DNA from: Candidatus Cloacimonadota bacterium
GTDB taxonomy: Bacteria; Cloacimonadota; Cloacimonadia; JGIOTU-2
Assembly (NCBI GenBank): GCA_030611765.1
Contig: JAUWPE010000010.1
Location: 1 to 39,235, forward strand
Direction: 5' to 3'
DNA length: 39,235 bases
The notes below the pieces were generated by a model. It made no database searches. It was not told the DNA's origin and saw only the letters and a program-made list of their open reading frames with translations. Shown piece after piece: positions 15,900-23,955 of the stretch. Within the stretch, counting starts at the first letter, position 1, and every line of letters starts with the position of its first letter. The translations under genes and the position numbers were made by a program.

Positions 15900-17408
15900 C
15901 TAAACCCGATACAAATCAGTAATATCTCTCTTTGATTTTGAAGAAAATATCCTGTACTCCGTGATTCCCATTTCTCCATCGAGGATGAATTTCCAGGTAA
16001 AGGGATACTCCGTTTTGATCGTTGGCTTTTTTTCCAAAATATATTCATAAATCCAAGGATGAATGTGTATTTCCAGTTCGTCCGTTGAGTGATATTTTGA
16101 CGCCCGATCCATCCAGCGGAAGATATTATCGAGAATACTGATCCGCGACAGCACTCTTCCTGTACTCTGGCAGCTGGGGCAGGGCTCATAGAAATTAGAA
16201 AGCATATTTGTCTTTGCACGTTTACGGGTCATTTCTACCATGTTTAGAGGACTGGAGGAGAAAATTTTGTTTGGACAGTAATCTTTGCTCATCTCCTCGC
16301 GGAATGTTTTAAGCATTTTTAATCTGTTTCCCGGCTTGTACATGTCGATAAAATCGATAAATATCATACCTGTAAGATCCTGCAGGCGGATTTGACGGGC
16401 AATTTCTTTTGCGGCATCGATATTGGTTATTGTTACGGTGTGTTCAAGACTTTTATTGCCGACAAAACTACCCGTGTTAACATCGATTGAAACAAGTGCT
16501 TCGGTCTGCTGTATGACGATAAACCCGCCACTGTCCAGGTAGATGCGGGTGCGGAAAATTTTTGAGATTTCTTTTTCAACGCCGTAGGCATCAAATATGT
16601 TCGCATCCTCGTGATATAATCTAATTTTTTTTATAAAATCCGGAGCAATCGTTTTAAGTCGTTTGATAATTCTTGCCCGAACTTTCTTAGAATCAACAAT
16701 AACTTTGTCGATATTTTTATGAATAAGATCCCGAATTATTGTTGTAGTGAGATCGTTATCATTATAAATACAGGTTGGATTTGGTGAGTTCTTGAATTGT
16801 TCTTGAATTTCGAGCCATGTTTTCTTAAGATTTCTATATTCCTTTTTAAATTCCTGTTCGGTATGATATTCTGCAAAAGTCCTTACAATGAGTCCGACAT
16901 TCTTCTCTTTTAAATTTGAAAAAATATGTTTTAGGCGACGTCTTTCTTTGCTTGAACTTATCTTTCTGGAGATAGCAATATAATTTTTATTGGGCATGTA
17001 AACCATGAACCGTCCGGGTATTGATATCTCTCCGGTGAGTCGTGCGCCCTTTTTGGCAATGGGAGCTTTTTCTACCTCAACCATCACTTCCTGTCCGCTT
17101 TCGAGGAGTTCACCCATCTTATAAATATCGTTCTTGATCTCCCTCAAGTTGGAATCATCGATCTCTTCGAGGTCCATGAAATCCGGAACTGCATCGCGAA
17201 AATGCAGCAGAGCTGTACGTTCCAAGCCGATATCAATAAAACTGGCGCCCATGCCTGGGACATTATCTTTTACAATTCCCTTATAAATATTTCCAACGAT
17301 CTCGTTCTGGTCTTCCCTGTGAATGAATAATTCGACAAGTTTATTGTTTTCAAGAAGTGCCATTCGGTTTGCAAAAGGACCGATGTTGACCACTAATTCG
17401 CTTTTCAT
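15900..17408 (-). CDS. rng: Ribonuclease G/E family endoribonuclease
   Basis: 502 residues, RNase G length, without the long C-terminal scaffold of RNase E. The S1 RNA-binding domain lies near residues 35-130 (GNIYKGIVKDNVPGMGASFIDIG). The catalytic aspartates are in VSIDVNTGSF and MIFIDFIDM, and CPSCQSTGR forms the Zn-link that holds dimers together. The enzyme cleaves single-stranded AU-rich RNA in mRNA turnover and rRNA processing. ATG 17408 follows GGGAGG. It lies 34 nt downstream of the radical SAM/DUF2344 gene and upstream of rplU-rpmA, a neighbourhood conserved in many bacteria, which argues for one ribosome- and RNA-linked operon. Confidence 0.95.
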   Translation of the reverse strand: MKSELVVNIGPFANRMALLENNKLVELFIHREDQNEIVGNIYKGIVKDNVPGMGASFIDIGLERTALLHFRDAVPDFMDLEEIDDSNLREIKNDIYKMGELLESGQEVMVEVEKAPIAKKGARLTGEISIPGRFMVYMPNKNYIAISRKISSSKERRRLKHIFSNLKEKNVGLIVRTFAEYHTEQEFKKEYRNLKKTWLEIQEQFKNSPNPTCIYNDNDLTTTIIRDLIHKNIDKVIVDSKKVRARIIKRLKTIAPDFIKKIRLYHEDANIFDAYGVEKEISKIFRTRIYLDSGGFIVIQQTEALVSIDVNTGSFVGNKSLEHTVTITNIDAAKEIARQIRLQDLTGMIFIDFIDMYKPGNRLKMLKTFREEMSKDYCPNKIFSSSPLNMVEMTRKRAKTNMLSNFYEPCPSCQSTGRVLSRISILDNIFRWMDRASKYHSTDELEIHIHPWIYEYILEKKPTIKTEYPFTWKFILDGEMGITEYRIFSSKSKRDITDLYRV

Positions 17409-17442
17409 GAAAAAAGCCTCCCAAAAAATAAAATTTTATAAA

Positions 17443-19905
17443 TTAATACAGTTCGATTCTTTCTATATAAAAAGTTCCAATTTGCTCTTGTGAATAAAGA
17501 AAAGCCCTCTCAAGGAGTTCAAAAATGTTTAATCCTAATTTTTTAAAAACGTCGACTCCATTCGAAACCATCTTTACTTCCATAAAATACTCATTTAAAA
17601 ATATTTCTCTATTCTTTCTTTCTGAATAAAAACTTATATCCTGAAAATTATATATCTTTTGCCAATCAATCGATTTATCATTTGAAGTAATTCGTATATG
17701 CTCTCCTGTTAAGCGTATCTTATAGGAAGATCCCATATACACAACTTCTTTGAGAAAGAAATCTTGTGGCAAATTCACGTCAAGTTTTTTTCTTATTTCT
17801 TTTTCATTAAGGATCTCCAGCATTGAAAAAGTAAAAATTTCCCCTTTTCCTGACAAACCAAGACTGAGTGGAGGTCCGAAGGATATCTTTGGGTGACGAT
17901 TAAAACCCTCGGTGTGATATATTGGCAATGTACTCTTTCGAAGGATCGTGTAAATAAGTGCAGAAAGTTCTTTGTGGGAAATAAAACGCAACTTGTCGCC
18001 CTTCTCATAAATAACTTTATATACAAACCGGGGATCTTGATGTTTTACACTTAGCTGTGGCTTGTCCGAAATAATATTTGAAATGGGCTTCTCTGTTGTA
18101 TAAATTGGCGACATATTATCACATATTCCACACTTTGAACATACACCGTTCCTGCAATCCTCAGTTATAATTTGCTGCTTGGATTTGTTATACTCCTCGA
18201 TTAAAAATTTTTTCTTAATTCCACAGTCAATATGATCCCACGGGAGGACAGAGTTAATCGGAATCTCTTTGTGATATATATGAAGGTCTATTCCGGTTTT
18301 TTCTGCGGCGCGTTCCCACAATGAAAAATCAAAGTGGGTATTCCAGCTATCAAATTGTGCGCCCTTTTTATACGCTTCATAAATGAGTTTTCCGACCTCT
18401 CTACCACCTCGTGCAATGACAGCTTCAAGCTGTGACTGTTCGATCGTGTGGTATTTAATTGAGATCTTTTTGTGTTTTGAAAAATAATTCTTTATGAGTG
18501 ATATTTTATAAATGAATTCTTCTTTCGAATTCTGCCTGCACCACTGAAAAGGCGTATGAGCTTTTGGTACAAAAGGAGCTATACTGACATTGATCTTTGA
18601 AATTTTTTTCGGATTCACGGCGTACATCTTCTCAATGAGTGTTATGATTTCCTCAATATCTTTTTCAGTTTCATCAGGAAGTCCAACCATGAAATACAGC
18701 TTGATCGAACGGATGCCAAGATTAAGAGCTCGCGTCACAGAAGTGAGAATGTCTTCCTCACTGATATTTTTATTGATTCTATTTCTAAGCTGTTGCGAGC
18801 CGGCTTCTGGAGCGAGTGTGATTGTTTTTCCAAGGATCTTTGCAAGATGCGGTTGAAATTTTTCTTCAAAAGTATCAATCCGCAAAGAGGGTAATGAAAT
18901 TGTAATATTCGACTGAGGAAGGGTTTGCATAAGCGAAGATAGGAGAGGTTGTATAGCCGAATAATCCGAAGTCGAGAGAGAATTCAAAGAGATCTCTTCC
19001 CAGCCATTCAGTGCAATATCCTGATAGATTTGTTTTTCTAATAGACTGCTATCTCGCTCACGTACAGGACGGTAGATCATTCCTGCCTGGCAAAAGCGGC
19101 ACCCTCTTGCACATCCCCTCATTATCTCAAAAGCAGGTCTGCGATGCACAATGTCGATTATTGGCATCAGTTGGGGAAAATGCATTTTAGTCGGATTATT
19201 AAAATCTTTAAAAAACCTTTTTTTGATTGTTGGAGGAACATCATCTTTTTTGGGTGCAATATAAATTCCTGAATTGTCGCTTATTTGCGAGTAAAATATA
19301 GGAACATAGATGCCTTGAATTTGTGAAAGCAGGTAAAGCTTTTCCTCTCTTGTTTTCGATTTGTTGTTTCTCAGAAGTTCTGCAATTTCTATTATAACAT
19401 CCTCACCATCACCAATAACAAAGCAATCAATAAATAGTGAGAGAGGTTCAGGGTTGAATGCTCCGGGTCCACCGGCAATAATGATTGGATCAGATTCTGT
19501 TCTTTCTGTAGAAAATAATGGGATCTGTGCAAGCTCGAGCATAAGAAGAATGTTTGTGCAGGAAAGTTCATATTGTAGAGTGAAGCCGACCATATCGAAT
19601 TCTTTCAGAGGAATTTTATCTTCTATAGAAAAGAGCGGAATGGATTTTTCCCTCATAAGTTTGATAAGGTCAACATCCGGCGCATAAACTCTGTCGGCGA
19701 CAAGATGATCCTGAGAATTTATGATAGAATAGAGGATCTTTAGACCAAGATGCGACATGCCGATTTCATAAAGATCGGGGAAGGCAAGGGCAATATTAAA
19801 ATACTGTTCTGAAACCTGTTTTTTCTTTGTATTTAGCTCGTTGTTTGTATATCGCCCGGGTCTCGTAAGAAAGTATAGGTGTTTTTCAATATCAACTATA
19901 TGCAC
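17443..19905 (-). CDS. TIGR03960-type radical SAM protein fused to DUF2344 (TIGR03936)
   Basis: 820 residues. The N-terminal ~230 residues resemble a B12-binding-like domain (YEIGMSHLGLKILY, GGPGAFNPEPLSLFID). The radical SAM core starts with C265-x3-C269-x2-C272 (CARGCRFC), which holds the 4Fe-4S cluster. Around residues 581-598 is a second cysteine group (CRNGVCSKCGIC), a possible extra Fe-S or metal site. From ~615 the DUF2344 domain follows (KLRFISHKELSALIY, GFNRHPKISFGPPL). The fused form is common in FCB and some other phyla; its reaction is unknown, but the recurring link to rng and rplU/rpmA suggests RNA or ribosome modification. The start is GTG 19905 with AAGG upstream. Strict cobalamin binding is not assured. 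Confidence 0.93.
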   Translation of the reverse strand: MHIVDIEKHLYFLTRPGRYTNNELNTKKKQVSEQYFNIALAFPDLYEIGMSHLGLKILYSIINSQDHLVADRVYAPDVDLIKLMREKSIPLFSIEDKIPLKEFDMVGFTLQYELSCTNILLMLELAQIPLFSTERTESDPIIIAGGPGAFNPEPLSLFIDCFVIGDGEDVIIEIAELLRNNKSKTREEKLYLLSQIQGIYVPIFYSQISDNSGIYIAPKKDDVPPTIKKRFFKDFNNPTKMHFPQLMPIIDIVHRRPAFEIMRGCARGCRFCQAGMIYRPVRERDSSLLEKQIYQDIALNGWEEISLNSLSTSDYSAIQPLLSSLMQTLPQSNITISLPSLRIDTFEEKFQPHLAKILGKTITLAPEAGSQQLRNRINKNISEEDILTSVTRALNLGIRSIKLYFMVGLPDETEKDIEEIITLIEKMYAVNPKKISKINVSIAPFVPKAHTPFQWCRQNSKEEFIYKISLIKNYFSKHKKISIKYHTIEQSQLEAVIARGGREVGKLIYEAYKKGAQFDSWNTHFDFSLWERAAEKTGIDLHIYHKEIPINSVLPWDHIDCGIKKKFLIEEYNKSKQQIITEDCRNGVCSKCGICDNMSPIYTTEKPISNIISDKPQLSVKHQDPRFVYKVIYEKGDKLRFISHKELSALIYTILRKSTLPIYHTEGFNRHPKISFGPPLSLGLSGKGEIFTFSMLEILNEKEIRKKLDVNLPQDFFLKEVVYMGSSYKIRLTGEHIRITSNDKSIDWQKIYNFQDISFYSERKNREIFLNEYFMEVKMVSNGVDVFKKLGLNIFELLERAFLYSQEQIGTFYIERIELY

Positions 19906-19925
19906 ATCATTCCTTAACTACGTGA

Positions 19926-20552
19926 CTACTTGTTTTTCACATAACTGGGGAATACATGCCAGGATACATCTTTCCCTTTCAGGATATATTTTTTATAAAA
20001 ATCTTCTTTTTTATATGAATATATTTGAGTTTGCGTTTGTTCTAAATCACCAGAGCTGCTGAGTACATCTGCGCCATTTTGTTCTGCTAGTGCCGTGTTT
20101 TTGTCTTCAAAAAGGTTACGATGCAACACTCCCTTTTTCTGAAGATTCAAGCCAATAACAAACAACACCGCAACGATTATCACAAGTGCAGTGATCTTAA
20201 AAAAAACTTTTGGTATCAAAACTTTTTTCGCATTTTCTTTTTTTGTTGTAGCAAATCGGGTATTCTGTTTTCTCTCTTTCGGTGCATATTGCGCCGTATA
20301 GAGAGCCATAGTCTTATTGATATTAGCTCCGATGAAACGAGCATAGTTCAAAATGTGCATCCGCGCAAACCGAATGTCTATCAACTCATGCAGGGAATCA
20401 TTCTCGATTGCATTTAAAAAATGAAGCTTGATCATGGTTTTGGTATGCACGTCATCCAGACTAATATTCTTGAATATCCTGTGTGCCTGCAGGTATCCAC
20501 CGAGAGATTCCCTTTTTGGAGCGTCCATATTATTTGAAAATTTTATCGCCAT
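19926..20552 (-). CDS. RodZ-like protein: HTH_25 domain with one membrane helix
   Basis: 208 residues. Residues 15-90 match the RodZ-type helix-turn-helix: LGGYLQAHRIFKNISLDDVHTKT, then LHFLNAIENDSL and ARMHILNYARFIGAN. After a basic linker comes one membrane segment at ~115-137 (VFFKITALVIIVAVLFVIGL) and a short, probably periplasmic tail. RodZ links MreB filaments to the membrane in rod-shaped cells. The usual C-terminal beta domain is absent here, so it is a short relative. ATG 20552 has AAAGGA upstream. It is 20 nt ahead of the radical SAM gene and directly after the DUF2279-like gene, so it is likely co-transcribed with them. Confidence 0.8.
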   Translation of the reverse strand: MAIKFSNNMDAPKRESLGGYLQAHRIFKNISLDDVHTKTMIKLHFLNAIENDSLHELIDIRFARMHILNYARFIGANINKTMALYTAQYAPKERKQNTRFATTKKENAKKVLIPKVFFKITALVIIVAVLFVIGLNLQKKGVLHRNLFEDKNTALAEQNGADVLSSSGDLEQTQTQIYSYKKEDFYKKYILKGKDVSWHVFPSYVKNK

Positions 20553-20562
20553 TAAAAATCCT

Positions 20563-20904
20563 TTATTTCCAGATTAAAAACATCATTAACGAACCTGCCA
20601 TATTACAGGCAATATCTTTATAACTAAAATGTTGTTTCTTAACTTTATCGTCAAAAATTTCTTTCAATATTCCATAAAAACCTGTAAGACTAAATGCACA
20701 AATCATGCTGGTTCCAGATTCTACGTGCGCAGCATTTTTCAAAGTCTCATATTGCCAGCAATAGATAAAAGCAGACGAAAGAAAATGAGAGTATGAATCA
20801 TGAGCGAAAAGCGGCTCATTGAAAAGCTTCAAAGGTTCGGCATCCAATCGGAAGGAATAAGAACATATTGCAATAAGAACGAGCAAGATTATAAAAAATT
20901 TCAT
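20563..20904 (-). CDS. Small membrane protein, DUF2279/YfiM-like
   Basis: 113 residues. It has an N-terminal signal or membrane segment (FFIILLVLIAICSYSF), a DSYSHFLSSAFIY stretch with a conserved-looking D-x2-x-H, a GILKEIFDDK segment and a final hydrophobic helix (IACNMAGSLMMFLIW). This order (D..HF...GKE..D...F..KD...N..G) is that of the DUF2279/YfiM and VanZ-like small membrane proteins, whose function is not established. It precedes the RodZ-like gene by 10 nt and follows the CehA-like gene by 38 nt, all on the same strand. Family assignment is by pattern only. Confidence 0.65.
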   Translation of the reverse strand: MKFFIILLVLIAICSYSFRLDAEPLKLFNEPLFAHDSYSHFLSSAFIYCWQYETLKNAAHVESGTSMICAFSLTGFYGILKEIFDDKVKKQHFSYKDIACNMAGSLMMFLIWK

Positions 20905-20942
20905 AAAAACAATGTAGTTATTCGGAATTTTCTGTCAAAATT

Positions 20943-22535
20943 TCATTCTTTTTTTATCCAGATCGGATTAGTTAGACAGAAGGAATTTTGCTGTGAGAGA
21001 ACTTCGACACGGAAATAATCCTGTCCTTTGTTATCAATGGTGACAGTTTTAGAAAATGCAAAAACATCTTTGGGCTCATACTGAAATTCTATATCTTCAG
21101 TTTGTTTGTCATAATAACCGGCACAAAGAACTATTGAGCTGATCATTCCAAATTCCCGGGATGATACAACTTCGATATCGCACTTATAACTATTCTTCTC
21201 TTCGTTAGTTGATCCGATATCCTGACCATTTAGTGTGAAAGAGCCAAATATTCCATCAGACAGCACAATACGGTTTTTACGGAATTCCTGAAAGAAATTA
21301 TCAGGAGTCAGGTTCTTACCATCTGCCTTTATATAGGTTTTACATTGCCCGAAGACCTGATCGTGCGACGATTTGAGAGAAATAAAAGGAATATGTACTT
21401 CGCGTTTACAATTGAAATAGCCGTGCGCATCATTGCCGGCAATTGCAATAACCTTGTATCCTTTTAATAGAAGCTCGACCCATTTCTTTTTTGCATGAGC
21501 GATGTGCTTTTTCTCCTTTTTGTTGATTATTTGAAGATAGGTTATGTGATTTTCTTTTATATCCTGCTTATGCCATGTTCCGCGATTAAGCAAAAGAGTA
21601 TTTATAAGATTATTATTTTTCTCAAAGGTATGAGCTCCGATTTTCAGCGAATGTGCATTTGCAATTTTACATGCTTCTCCAATTGAGTGTTTCGGCTTGT
21701 TCCGGAACCATTTTTCTGCACTGTCTCCATATCCCGGAATGAAGTTCTCATTATTGATGATCAAAAGGTGTACGTTCTTTTTCTCAGCATTTCCGCAAGA
21801 AAGTTCTTCTCCATAAAATACGGGATATTTTTCTGTTTGCTGTAGTTGTGAAACCTCTTTTTTTAGTTTTTCCCATTTTGGAAATGCCGGATCATTTTTC
21901 AGATAATTATCTTCAGTATCATCGAGGTCGTAGGAATGATCTGTGACAAAGAACCAGTCGATGTTCATTCTTCGAGCCAATTCAATCGCACCTTTGATGT
22001 CACCACCAAACTCAACCTGATCATCAGTATAATATGAATGATAATGTGCTTCGCCGGCAAACCAGTTCTCAATTTTTGGTGAAGGGGATGCACTCAAGTA
22101 AGTAAATAATTTTGTATGAAGTCCGGGCAGGTTGTCGTTCTGAAAAACAAGCTGCTTCTTTTTGTTTGGTTTGTGCGCAGTAATGGAAATTTTTATCTCT
22201 ACTTTCTGCTCGACCCCCCAAGAATCATTCTGTATGATGAATATTTTTGACGTAAACTTCGTATCAAAAAGTTTTTCGATCGGCATTCTTTCTTTATAAA
22301 TGCACTTATTATCTGTCTGTGAAATGATATGAATATCCAAAAAATCCAGAATGATCGGATACTTATGCGCATCCTTCACTGTCAGCATGATTGGAATTGA
22401 GGATTTCCTGGAAACGTCAATACGATAGGGAACATCGGCAATGATCTCCGGCAGTCTGCGGAAATAAAGCGGATAGAGCAAACCCCAATGATAGTGGAGT
22501 TCCGGATAAAGAAGGATCGGCAGAAATTCAATCAT
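20943..22535 (-). CDS. CehA/McbA-like PHP-domain metal-dependent hydrolase
   Basis: 530 residues from ATG 22535. A GTG at 22568 would add 11 residues but lies within a terminator hairpin. The first ~150 residues look like a beta-sandwich. The PHP domain follows: GEAHYHSYYTDDQ (HxH), DWFFVTDHSYD (DH), YGEELSCG (E), VHLLII (H), IGAHTF (H) and AIAGNDAHGYFN (DxH), so all metal ligands are present. Relatives hydrolyse phosphoesters or carbamate esters; the substrate here is unknown. The C-terminal ~110 residues are another beta-rich domain. No signal peptide or good ribosome binding site is seen, so translation may depend on read-through transcripts. It is first of a run ending at rpmA. Confidence 0.82.
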   Translation of the reverse strand: MIEFLPILLYPELHYHWGLLYPLYFRRLPEIIADVPYRIDVSRKSSIPIMLTVKDAHKYPIILDFLDIHIISQTDNKCIYKERMPIEKLFDTKFTSKIFIIQNDSWGVEQKVEIKISITAHKPNKKKQLVFQNDNLPGLHTKLFTYLSASPSPKIENWFAGEAHYHSYYTDDQVEFGGDIKGAIELARRMNIDWFFVTDHSYDLDDTEDNYLKNDPAFPKWEKLKKEVSQLQQTEKYPVFYGEELSCGNAEKKNVHLLIINNENFIPGYGDSAEKWFRNKPKHSIGEACKIANAHSLKIGAHTFEKNNNLINTLLLNRGTWHKQDIKENHITYLQIINKKEKKHIAHAKKKWVELLLKGYKVIAIAGNDAHGYFNCKREVHIPFISLKSSHDQVFGQCKTYIKADGKNLTPDNFFQEFRKNRIVLSDGIFGSFTLNGQDIGSTNEEKNSYKCDIEVVSSREFGMISSIVLCAGYYDKQTEDIEFQYEPKDVFAFSKTVTIDNKGQDYFRVEVLSQQNSFCLTNPIWIKKE

Positions 22536-22537
22536 AC

Positions 22538-22580
22538 TAAAAATAAAAGAATTGCAGCTCTCGGGCACACAATTCTTTTA
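22538..22580 (-). terminator. Rho-independent terminator after the pilin-like gene
   Basis: A perfect 11-bp inverted repeat, TAAAAGAATTG/CAATTCTTTTA (22544-22554 and 22570-22580), has a 15-nt loop. On the minus strand a TTTTT run follows at 22543-22539. It lies 22 nt past the pilin stop and just before the ATG of the CehA-like gene. The stem is A/T rich, so it may leak. Confidence 0.65.
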
Positions 22581-22602
22581 TCGGAGTAAATGTTCAAAAA
22601 GT

Positions 22603-23007
22603 TTAGGGCAACCAGCTTTTATCGATCACATCTTTGGTGCCTTCAACTGTCCAATAATCTTTTTCGAAGTTATATACGATCTTTGCGCCGGCTTTTCCGA
22701 ATTTGGGTGTCGTGGTCGCGATCACTGTCGAGTCAGTCAACGCAAATTCAAAATAATGTTTGTCTTCGAGCTCGTCAGTGAGATTGAGCATGGTTACATC
22801 AAATGCGTAATAGCCCTGCTCTTCATTAAACTGTTCGTTTGCTTGCAGAATGATTTCAAAGGTTGGAAAAACTTCGAGATTCATTCGATCTCTATTACGT
22901 TTTTCTCCAATTGCAGGGAAAACAAGGATCACGATTATACCCACGATAAGTATAACCATCAAAACTTCTATCAATGTCGCCTTTTTTGCAGGATTTTGCT
23001 GTGCCAT
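22603..23007 (-). CDS. Type IV pilin-like / pseudopilin protein
   Basis: 134 residues from ATG 23007, with GGAGGT at 23011-23016. The N-terminus has the pilin methylation helix TLIEVLMVILIVGIIVILVFPAI (quoted partly), with Glu14 as the invariant E+5. The globular part has a GspG-like order: repeated small beta segments after EQGYYAFDV. What is odd is the cleavage site: the usual G|FTLIE is K|ATLIE here, with Lys9 at -1 and Ala10 at +1. It could still be cut after Ala10, or stay uncleaved as a membrane-anchored minor protein. There are no cysteines. It stands alone, with its own promoter region and terminator; no secretion or pilus machinery is nearby. Confidence 0.82.
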   Translation of the reverse strand: MAQQNPAKKATLIEVLMVILIVGIIVILVFPAIGEKRNRDRMNLEVFPTFEIILQANEQFNEEQGYYAFDVTMLNLTDELEDKHYFEFALTDSTVIATTTPKFGKAGAKIVYNFEKDYWTVEGTKDVIDKSWLP

Positions 23008-23022
23008 CGCACCTCCAATTTG

Positions 23023-23056
23023 GTATTAAAATTTGAAATCGATTTGAGCTTGTCAA
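23023..23056 (-). promoter_or_regulatory. Candidate promoter of the pilin-like gene
   Basis: On the minus strand TTGACA (23056-23051) is followed after 22 nt by TAATAC (23028-23023), then GGAGGT 6 nt later. The long spacing mirrors the arrangement before the ether-lipid operon. The pairing is tentative. Confidence 0.3.
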
Positions 23057-23115
23057 AATATTTATGATTTTCGGTATCAAGAGTATTATTCTTATCAATG
23101 ATTTTCACAAATTAG

Positions 23116-23147
23116 TTGACACAAAATTGCGAGTGGACGCATACATA
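23116..23147 (+). promoter_or_regulatory. Candidate promoter of the mannosyltransferase gene
   Basis: TTGACA at 23116-23121, with TACATA at 23142-23147 after 20 nt, lies in the 176-nt divergent gap and 36 nt before the ATG. No closer -10 element is better. Confidence 0.28.
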
Positions 23148-23183
23148 TTTCATCTTAATTTATATGAAATGAATTAAAAGATT

Positions 23184-23927
23184 ATGAAAGCATTAATAAT
23201 AATCCCCACGTACAATGAATCTGAAAATATTCCAAAACTTATTCCAAAAGTTCTTGGACAGGATGAGCGGATAGAAGTTCTCGTCGTTGATGACAATTCT
23301 CCGGACGGCACAGCCGGACTCGTCAAAGAGATAATTAAAACCAACCCGAAGGTGCATATCCTCGAGCGAGAAGGCAAGATGGGACTTGGAAGCGCCTACA
23401 TCGCCGGCTTCAAATATGCACTTGCAAATAAGTTTGATTATATTTTTGAAATGGATGCTGACTTTTCCCACAATCCCGACGAAATCCCGAATCTTCTGGA
23501 TGCGATTAAAAAGAATGATCTGGTAATCGGCTCACGTTATATCACCGGAGTAAATGTGATCAACTGGCCCTTCCGACGCCTTCTCTTGAGTATTGGAGCT
23601 TCAAAATATGTACGGCTTATTACAAGTATGCCGATCAAAGATCCGACAGGCGGATTTAAGTGTTTCAGGAAAGAAGTTCTCGAATCGCTCGATCTTGATA
23701 ACATTATTTCTGACGGGTATTCCTTTCAGATCGAAGTAAATTATAAAGTCTGGAAAAAAGGTTTACGAATTAAAGAGATTCCCATCATATTTTACGAGCG
23801 CATTAATGGCACATCAAAGATGTCCAAAAAAATTGTGAGAGAGGCGATTATCAGAGTCTGGCAGTTACGCTTCTTCCCGAATTACTGGGAGCGTCGTAGA
23901 AGAAAAAAACAGTTAAAAAATACATAG
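23184..23927 (+). CDS. Polyprenol-phosphate mannosyltransferase (DPM1-type, GT2)
   Basis: 247 residues, a soluble GT-A fold without the C-terminal membrane anchor of GtrB-type enzymes. Motifs: PTYNESENI near the N-terminus, VVDDNSPDGT for UDP/GDP-sugar binding, and MDADFSHNPDEI (the DxD-like metal site). GSRYITG and KDPTGGFKCFRKEV then match polyprenol monophosphomannose synthases. The product, polyprenyl-phosphate-hexose, would donate sugars on the periplasmic face of the membrane. The sugar (mannose or glucose) is not decided by sequence. It is followed after 28 nt by a YitT gene on the same strand. Confidence 0.9.
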   Translation: MKALIIIPTYNESENIPKLIPKVLGQDERIEVLVVDDNSPDGTAGLVKEIIKTNPKVHILEREGKMGLGSAYIAGFKYALANKFDYIFEMDADFSHNPDEIPNLLDAIKKNDLVIGSRYITGVNVINWPFRRLLLSIGASKYVRLITSMPIKDPTGGFKCFRKEVLESLDLDNIISDGYSFQIEVNYKVWKKGLRIKEIPIIFYERINGTSKMSKKIVREAIIRVWQLRFFPNYWERRRRKKQLKNT

Positions 23928-23955
23928 TTCATCGTTTTCACAACAAGTTATTATT

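Noticed and set aside
15827-16219. N-terminal extension of L21 (in-frame open sequence)
   Set aside because: It overlaps rng on the same strand in another frame. The family N-terminus and a good AGGAG place the start at 15826.
23008-23183. Replication origin at the point where gene direction switches
   Set aside because: No DnaA boxes or A/T unwinding repeats were seen, and dnaA/dnaN are not adjacent. It is an ordinary divergent promoter region.
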